A DNA stretch of 64,000 nucleotides from Humulus lupulus (lineage: Eukaryota > Streptophyta > Magnoliopsida > Rosales > Cannabaceae), in NCBI RefSeq assembly GCF_963169125.1, contig NC_084794.1:222949409-223013408 (forward strand), given 5' to 3'. The position numbers and the translations under genes were made by a program. This document shows positions 57,487-64,000 of this stretch, piece after piece (positions within the stretch are counted from its first letter, which is position 1; each line of letters starts with the position of its first letter). Under the pieces are notes generated by a model that worked only from the letters and a program-made list of their open reading frames with translations, was not told where the DNA came from and searched no databases.

Positions 57487-59573
57487 TGTAACGACCCGAA
57501 TTTGCTAATCGGGCTTAGGGCCTTGATTAGAGTGCGTGGAGGGCAATAAGTGATTTAATATGCTAATATGTGGATTTATGTGAATATGTGATAATGATGC
57601 ATGTTTACTTGAGTTAAATGTGCATGTGGGCCTCGTCTGGATATTAGGGGCATAAGTGTGATAAATGTTATATATATATATGTGATATGTCTGTGCAGCA
57701 CGATCCGAGACAGTCCTGGGGAGCGGTTAGCCAGGAAGTCACAACGGGGTTGAGAATCCGACTCGGGGCGAGTCGAGGGGTAATGTGGGTACTAGGTGTT
57801 ATGGGATTATCGGGACATGAAAATAAATATTTAGAGATATATTTAAGGATAGAATGTCTAGGCAGGAGTATTGGGGAAATTTACCATTTTTCCCTCGGGG
57901 ACGTTTTGGTACCTCGAGCCTTGGGTGACCATATAGACATAAGTTGAATAAGACAAATCTTAGAACTATTAAGAACACTTAAGGAACCGACTCATTTTCT
58001 CTCTAAGCAAGTGGATGTTTTTCTCTTTGGAGACTTAAGGAGAACTTGGAAGAATTGGCTAGAAACTAGAAGGATTTTAGCTGAGAAATCTTGGGGAGCT
58101 TGGAGCTTGAGGATTGAAGATCAACTTCTGGGATTGAATCCAGGAAGGGGTAAGCTTTAATTATAAGAATATGCTTAGATTTGCTGCTGGTTTGTAAGAG
58201 TTTGCATGTTGGTTAAGTTTGATCTATTTTAAGTGTTTTGGTTGAGCCTTGGAGTAGGATTCAATGGGGTTTTGGTGCTGTTATTGAGCTGAAATGATGC
58301 TGCTGGTTATTTGGGATTGTTAGTTAAGTTTAGGATGAATTGGCTTGAGGAAAGGTTTAGAAAAATGGTGTGAAAATCTAGGTTCGGTGGGGAGGGGCGC
58401 GCCGCGGCCCGTGTGTGTTGCAGGGGTGTGCTAGCCTCTGTTTTGAGGCTAGCCGCAGCTCTTGAGGGTGGGGCCGCGGCCCTTAGTGCCAGTTTGAGTT
58501 TTTAAGGGTGTTTAGGCTTGGGAACTCAATGGGTAAGGCTCGGGATGGATTTTATCACCCGGATTGATAGAATTCAAGGTCCCGGAGGTTAGGGTTATGG
58601 CCCAGAGATATTTATTGGATTAGAATTTGATGGATGGATATTGTTAATATGTTGTGACTAGGGATTCGGAGAGGCTCAAGTTAGAAGACTGTGCTCGGGA
58701 CATCGGTGCTCGGAGAGCTCGGGACTCAGGTAAGAAAACCCCTGTTCCCATAGAGCTTGTGTGCAGGGCTGAGCCTAGTGTGTTTGAATAGAATTGATAT
58801 GCAGGGCTGAGCCCAATATGTTAGAACTGCGGGGCGTAGCCCTTTAACTGATTATGCTAGAATTCTGTATTTGCTTGCTATGCTATGTATGTTAACCTGT
58901 GAATGGTCGGCAAGGGCCGGAAACGGCGAGGGGCCGGGAACGGCGTTGGGCACGTTGAGTGCAAGGCTGAGAACGGCAAGGGGCCGGGAGCAGCGTTGAG
59001 CACGAGGAGTGCGAGTTGCCAGGGCGAGTCCCTAAAAGGATATCTGGGATATCCTCACGGCGTGGTCCGCGTATCCAGGGCTTGGTAAATGCCTGGGACG
59101 GCTAGGCCGTATGTGTTTAGCCCACTGGTGGCCTGTTTTTATGCTTGACTTATGTGTTGCATATGTTATCTGTTTGTGGGTTTTCTTGCTTGGCTTCGGC
59201 TCACAGATGTTATGTGGTGCAAGTAAGGGTAAAGAGAAGACCAACCAACCATGAGTACAGCAGGCATGAGGCGGCGTGTACATGTTTGGCCAGCATGGCT
59301 GCCACAGCCAGAGAGTTTTGGGAGATGCTTGTAGATGAACTTAGATTTTGTCGTTTAGCCGACTTAGTTCTATTTTTATGTTGTAAAAATTCTAAACTGT
59401 ATTTTGGGATCCCAGGTGTCAAACTTTTATGATTTCCAATGATATGGAGTTAATTCTAAATTTTTCCTCTGTTTATGGCTTAATTACACTGTTTGACTTA
59501 AAACCTCGGTTAGTGAGTTGAAAGCACGTTTTTAAACCCACCAGTAACGGCTCTAAGGAAGTAGGGCGTTACA
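57487..59573 (+). repeat. LTR of the plus-strand Tekay-type copy
   Basis: 2087 bp from TGTAACGACCC to GGGCGTTACA. It is followed by GTTGGTATC (59574-59582), which is the start of a Met-tRNA PBS rather than a TSD. An open frame within (for example 58903-59088) has no recognisable domain. Confidence 0.85.
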
Positions 59574-60540
59574 GTTGGTATCTTTGGGAACAACTTCCAA
59601 CCGGTTTGGAGTGTCAAAACCAAGCGAAAAGAGGAGTTAGAATCTCGTCAGCGACGGAGAAGAAGAAGATTCCGGTGAGGCTCCGGCGAACCCGATTTTG
59701 ATACTTCTGGAGGTATTTTTTCAAAAAATTTCTTATTTTAGATTCTACATGATTTTTTGGGATGTTTGGTGAAGTTTGAGGTTTTTTTTTGTTGAAATTT
59801 TCTTGAATTATTTGGTGTTTTTCAAAGAATAATTATGAAAAATACTTAGATTATTGTAAAATACTTGAAATAATTTTTGATGGATTATTATGTGTTAAGA
59901 AACAGTTCTCGGTAGTTGGTTTGAGTTTTTGATTGTTTGTGTATTTATTTGTAATTATTTAATTTAATGCCTAGAATAATTATGAAAATTACTTAGAACA
60001 TGTTTTAGTCACTGTTTGGATTTTTGTGATGTTAATTATTGATTGTAAAGTAATTTGGAACTGGGTTTGAAGCTTAGATGTTAAAGTAATGAATTTTTAG
60101 AATTTAATTGTTGATAATTGTGTTTTGGTATAAATTGTTTCTCTCTGTTTGGGTATTGTTTAAATGACTTAGAAATAATTTTAAACTATTTAGAACAGAT
60201 TTAGAAGCATGATTATGATTGTTTATAATTTATGGATAATTATTTAAAAATGTGATTTTATGTGTAAATAATTATAATAATTGATGCATATTTCTAAAAT
60301 AAATAACTATGTTTTATAATATGTAAAAATTATTTTGAAGTGTGTTAGATACTATCTTTAGTAATTTTATAAAATATTTAATTATTTTGTAAATTATAAG
60401 TAATATTAAAGTGTTAATTATTAGAAATAAATAATTAAAAATATGAGTTTATATCGAATAAAAAGAGGCTAAAGTCCTATTTTTGTGTAATTTTTCTCTC
60501 TGGTGTGGTTGGGCTTATAGCTTTAAGTTTTGTATTGTGG
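59574..60540. other. Non-coding stretch after the LTR, exon-like at its left end
   Basis: 59590-59710 is purine-rich and exon-like (GGTGAGGCTCCGGCGAACC) with a possible donor (GGAG|GTATTT at 59710). The rest is AT-rich with scattered AATTATGAAAA(A/T)TACTTAGA repeats. No protein family seen. Confidence 0.35.
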
Positions 60541-62200
60541 TATATATTTCAGGAGATTTTTCATAAATATGACTTTTATGCTATTACTGTGCAAAAATTA
60601 TGGGAAACACAATTGCTAACTAACTAAATATGATAAACTTGATTAAGAGTAAAACTATGGCATAAACTAACTTTTATACAAAAATATGAGAAACTACACC
60701 CATAAAAATGAAAATTCTTTATAGAAGCCATAGGATAATTTTTTTTTTTTAAAAAAGGCCATATTTTTACAAACTTTATTAAAAACCCCATATAAAATGT
60801 AATTTCCTCTATATTTCAATTATTATTTTTGTGGCAACTCTTTTATGTATTTTTGATGTACATATATATTGAGGAGAAATTTACATTCTTTGTTGTTTTT
60901 TATAATTTAATTACAAAAATCACCTACAAAATTATATTTACAACAATACATTGCCACGTCATCAAAAAATACAAAATTCTAAAAGTAATATACACGAATT
61001 TGAAACTTTCCCGAAATCGCATTTTTCCCATTTTTCTGGGTTTAAAAAAGTAACATTTTGGTTGCTTAAAATGTTATAAGTTACCAATTAGTTACTTTTT
61101 TTCATGAATTTTTTTATTTTTATAGTATATTATTTTATATACATTTTGGTTACCTCCAATACTTATTTTTTGAAACTTTTTTATCTTAAGACAGTGATTA
61201 GTCACTTTTGAAGTTATATTATGGTGTCTTATTACTTAAGATACTTTTACGTTGCAGATTAGTCATTTTTTAGAAACTAACGAGTTACAATAAAATATAA
61301 CAAATTACTATATAGCTTATTATTAAAAGTTATTTTTAGTATATTATACAATAATTCTTTTTATATTCTATTTAAAAATTACCAAACAATATCCTAAAGA
61401 ATCTATTTTTAAAAAGTTACTTGGAATAATTTAAATAAATTTAAGTTGTTTAGAATACAATATAGTATCTTTTAAATGTAAAATAAGAATACAAATTTTA
61501 GTATATTAAATTTTGATCAAGTTTAAATTTAGTTACTTTTTTGTCAACATAATATAAAAAAAAAAACTAAAATATTGCTTTTTATTCTGGTCATCTTCTC
61601 CAGCGACGGCCAAAATACATATGTTTCCCACACATATCAAAATGATCACCTTGAAAGTAGTAGGTCACGATAGTACCACTTTTGAGCCCATCTGACTAGC
61701 GGTTTGGCCTGAGAAGATTTTTGAAATTAAAGATAAGAGAGAATGTAAGAAATTAATAAAAAATATATATAGTAGAGAGAGGGGCCCCGTAGCATGAAAA
61801 AAAACAAAAAGAAAATTTCAAAAAATTTCAAAAAGGCGGTATAAAAATTGGTGAAAAAAATAACTAATTGGTAACTTATTAACATTTTAAGTAACCAAAA
61901 AGTTACTTTTAAACTTAGAAAAACTAGAAAACTGGAATTTCGAGAAAATTTCAAATTCATGTATATTACTTTTAGAATTTTGTATTTTTTGATGACGTGA
62001 CAAAGTATTTTTGTAAATGAAACTTTGTACGTGATTTTTGTAATTATTTTATATTATAGGTATATAATATTGAGAAGTTTACATAAATATGGGAAAAATA
62101 TATATAGTTTCTAAATTTATGGGGAAAAAAATAATTGTACAAAATATGGTAAGTTTTGGAAAAAAAGTTTAAAATATGATAAATAAATTACCATAAACTT
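60541..62200. mobile_element. Inverted-repeat (foldback/MULE-like) element
   Basis: About 200 bp at 60905-61103 is the inverse complement of 61852-62046 (shared ACGTCATCAAAAAATACAAA, TTCTAAAAGTAATATAC and AAAATGTTA(T/A)TAAGTTACC). The loop of about 750 bp has no gene. Outer edges and TSD are not resolved; the boundaries given are approximate. Confidence 0.6.
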
Positions 62201-62486
62201 AATTCTCTTATTTTCTCTTCTCTCCTCACGATCTCTCTCTCTTCTCATTTCTTTCTTTCTCCTCCCCAATTCAGTGTCCATCTCAGATTTCTTCCGGCGA
62301 TGCTACCTCCGCCACTGCCTCCGACGACGACGACGACGAACTGGTTTTTCTTCTTCTTCTTCTTCTTTCTTTATTTCTTTCTTCTTTTTCTTCTTCTTCT
62401 TTCTTTCTTTCTTCTTCTTCTTCGGTCTTTCTTATTCTTCTTTTTCTTTCTTCAAATCTAGTTTTATTCTTTTTCACATCTGATTT
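62201..62486 (+). repeat. Pyrimidine-rich segment and CTT/CTTT microsatellite, possible gene start
   Basis: CT-rich leader-like sequence (62216-62265), then a candidate ATG (62299) with a proline/threonine run from a (GAC)n stretch, and a (TTC)n/(TTTC)n microsatellite at 62345-62460. The short open frames on either strand are microsatellite translations, not supported genes. Confidence 0.4.
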
Positions 62487-62632
62487 TGAACTTCATATTT
62501 GATTTTTCTGGGTTTTTTTTCTTCTAAATTTGTTTAAGTAACCAGGTACTTGACTTCATATTTGATTTTTCTGGGTTTTTTTCTTTCTAAATCTGTTTAA
62601 GTAACCAGGTACTTGACTTCATATTTGATTTG
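62487..62632 (+). repeat. 63-bp tandem duplication
   Basis: Units 62487-62549 and 62550-62612 plus a partial third. Each contains CATATTTGATTTTTCTGGG and ends with GTAACCAGGTAC. Confidence 0.75.
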
Positions 62633-63564
62633 ATTTAAGAAATGTACTTAAGAAAAGTTGACTGCTATTATTTAGTGTAGACTAGGGTAGTATAAGAAGC
62701 TAGGTAGTTGAATATTTTAGGGTACTTTTAACATATGAAAGCTTAGGTTAGCTGATTAGTTTTTTTTGTTGAAAAGGGCAAAAGTTGTCAAAAGGTTCTT
62801 CCCTGTGATGTTTAGATCAATTGGATATAGGTTTAACAGCCAAACGTTCATCAAATAAGTTTCTAACATAAATATTTATGTGTTTATTAATTATTTAAAG
62901 AAATAGAACTAGAACGTTTGTTCAAAAAATGTATCGATAGGTTTACAAAATTTATTCAGAATACAAGTACAAGAAATAAAAAAACAAGCAAACAAAACTT
63001 TTGATTTTTCTGGGTTTTTTTTTTCCAAATCTGTTTAAGTAAACAGGTACCATGACGCCTGATTCATTTTATTCATATCAGATTTTTTTTAGACCTAGGT
63101 GTAACCAGTTACAATAGCGATTAATTTAGATTCTTTTGTTTAGATTTGATTTTGTTTTCACACCTGACTAAGCAACCAGGTACCATAACAATTGGTGATT
63201 TTTTTTTAGATTTGATTTTTTTTTTCAAACCTCGCTGTAACCAGTTACGATTATGATTAGTTTAGATTTTTTGTTTGAATCTTATTTTTTTCCAAGTTTG
63301 GCTAAGTAACCAGTTACCATCGCAATTGTCTCTGATTTTTTTCATTTTTTTTCAGACCTAGTTGTAACCAATTACCTTCACCGTCAATTTAGTTTATTTT
63401 TTTCATATAATTTTTTTTTCTTCCAAATCTCACTAAGTAACCGATATTGATATTTTGATAATGGTACATTACTTAAAAAAATAATAATTATTTTTATAGT
63501 TGTAACCAGTTACTATAACACCTCTCAAATAATAAAACTGATTTTTATAGTTGTAACCGGTTAC
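62538..63564. repeat. Spaced array of GTAACCRGTTAC-like palindromic motifs
   Basis: Eleven occurrences start at 62538, 62601, 63039, 63101, 63172, 63237, 63306, 63364, 63437, 63502 and 63553. Apart from one gap they are 51-73 bp apart, separated by T-rich spacers. Variants alternate between CCAGGTAC and CCAGTTAC. No gene seen here. Confidence 0.65.
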
Positions 63565-63707
63565 CACACATCATTAAAAAAAATGGACAACTTGTTCTAT
63601 CATAATCGCTATGAACAGAAGTAGGAATCCTTGATTAAATAGCTAAAACAACAGACATAACATACCATTTTCCACTGAAAAAATATTGAAATTGAATCTT
63701 TGAATGC

Positions 63708-63969
63708 CTAAGGTACCTGGAGAGAAAACCTCAGCACTGGCGTCCTAGTCATAGTGTGGTGGTTAAGGATATTCAAGATGTGAACAAGATGACAATAGCT
63801 CTGTACGTTACTCATACCATAAATTTTCAGCCGAAGATCCGATCTAGTATTAGAATTGAAGAGAATATTTGAAGAACTTGGCATAAAATACCGGCTACTG
63901 CCTAAAGAAATTCAAGCCACCTTTGTTGGTAACGCCACTGCTGCAGCACTGCATTCCACATGGCGATGA
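63708..63969 (+). pseudogene. C-terminal fragment of an MSL-type mechanosensitive ion channel gene
   Basis: The plus strand reads PQHWRPSHSVVVKDI, then NKMTIALYVTHTINFQ, and after a frame change RRSDLVLELKRIFEELGIKY and RLLPKEIQ, ending at TGA (63967-63969). This matches my memory of the conserved C-terminus of plant MscS-like (MSL10-type) membrane channels. The segment expected between HTINFQ and RRSDL (about seven residues) is missing and the frame shifts, so this copy would be truncated if expressed. No transmembrane exons are visible upstream in the window, where the sequence is repeat DNA. It is either a captured or pseudogenised fragment or the last exon of a disrupted gene. Confidence 0.6.
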
Positions 63970-64000
63970 TCTTAAATCCTTTCCTCTGCAAGTACTTCTT

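Larger units (their letters stand above)
56334..59573 (+). mobile_element. 3' part of a second Tekay-type retrotransposon, plus strand
   Basis: Starts abruptly inside the integrase linker (AEHQRPVGLLQPLGIP), continues to the chromodomain, polypurine tract (57470-57484, GTAAGGAGGGGATAG) and a complete LTR. It faces element G head to head; the two arms from integrase linker to LTR form a diverged inverted repeat of about 3.3 kb. Confidence 0.88.

Noticed and set aside
50112..59573. A single complete Tekay-type element with LTRs at both ends
   Set aside because: The two LTRs are in opposite orientation and clearly diverged, the interior switches strand at about 56333, and there is no TSD.
62274..62483. 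Ser/Phe-rich and Lys/Glu-rich ORFs on opposite strands
   Set aside because: Translations of the TTC/TTTC microsatellite; both strands stay open because the repeat lacks stop codons.

Overview
This window is a slice of plant nuclear repeat DNA, almost certainly from a flowering plant and probably a eudicot. It contains Tat-lineage, Tekay-type and Athila-like LTR retrotransposons, a CACTA DNA transposon, and a tRNA-Thr primer remnant. No intact host gene is visible. I cannot name the species. Nearly every coding stretch is a broken retrotransposon gene.

Nesting can be read from target-site duplications (TSDs). The oldest layer is a Tat gag fragment, H (14183-15625, minus). Tat element 1 (1-5555 plus a split LTR ending at 14182, minus) sits in H, and its LTR was later hit by Tekay-type element 2 (6065-13800, minus, TSD TAGAG). 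H was also hit by LTR-F (15626-16018, 46447-47900 and 50054-50111, minus). LTR-F was split by a CACTA transposon (16019-46443, TSD CCA). Inside the CACTA lies Tat element C (17796-41760, TSD ATATG). Its 5' LTR is split by sister element D (29057-41316, TSD ATATT), and D's integrase is split by an Athila-like solo LTR E (34544-36598, TSD GGTAG). LTR-F also received a plus-strand solo LTR (47901-50048, TSD GAAAA).

From 50112 to 59573 two different Tekay-type copies are fused head to head at about 56333: a minus copy (LTR, integrase, RT, protease, truncated gag) and the 3' part of a plus copy (integrase, chromodomain, LTR). From 59574 to 64000 the DNA is AT-rich. It holds an inverted-repeat (foldback) element, a pyrimidine microsatellite, a regularly spaced array of GTAACCAGTTAC-like palindromes, and a frameshifted C-terminal fragment of a gene resembling plant MSL mechanosensitive channels.

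Tat elements C and D follow the layout LTR, gag, protease, RT, RNase H, archaeal-type RNase H, integrase, LTR on the minus strand. Each also has an antisense (plus-strand), intron-containing gene between integrase and the 3' LTR. Element 2 follows gag, protease, RT-RNase H, integrase-chromodomain, plus an extra, apparently spliced ORF in its 5' leader.

The most striking observation is in element D. Its primer-binding site is followed not by leader and gag N-terminus but by about 60 nt complementary to tRNA-Thr, running past position 58 into the D-arm and then joining gag at a short homology. The wobble base reads G, as expected if reverse transcriptase had copied inosine-34 of a mature tRNA. 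This looks like a fossil of primer-tRNA read-through followed by an aberrant strand transfer.
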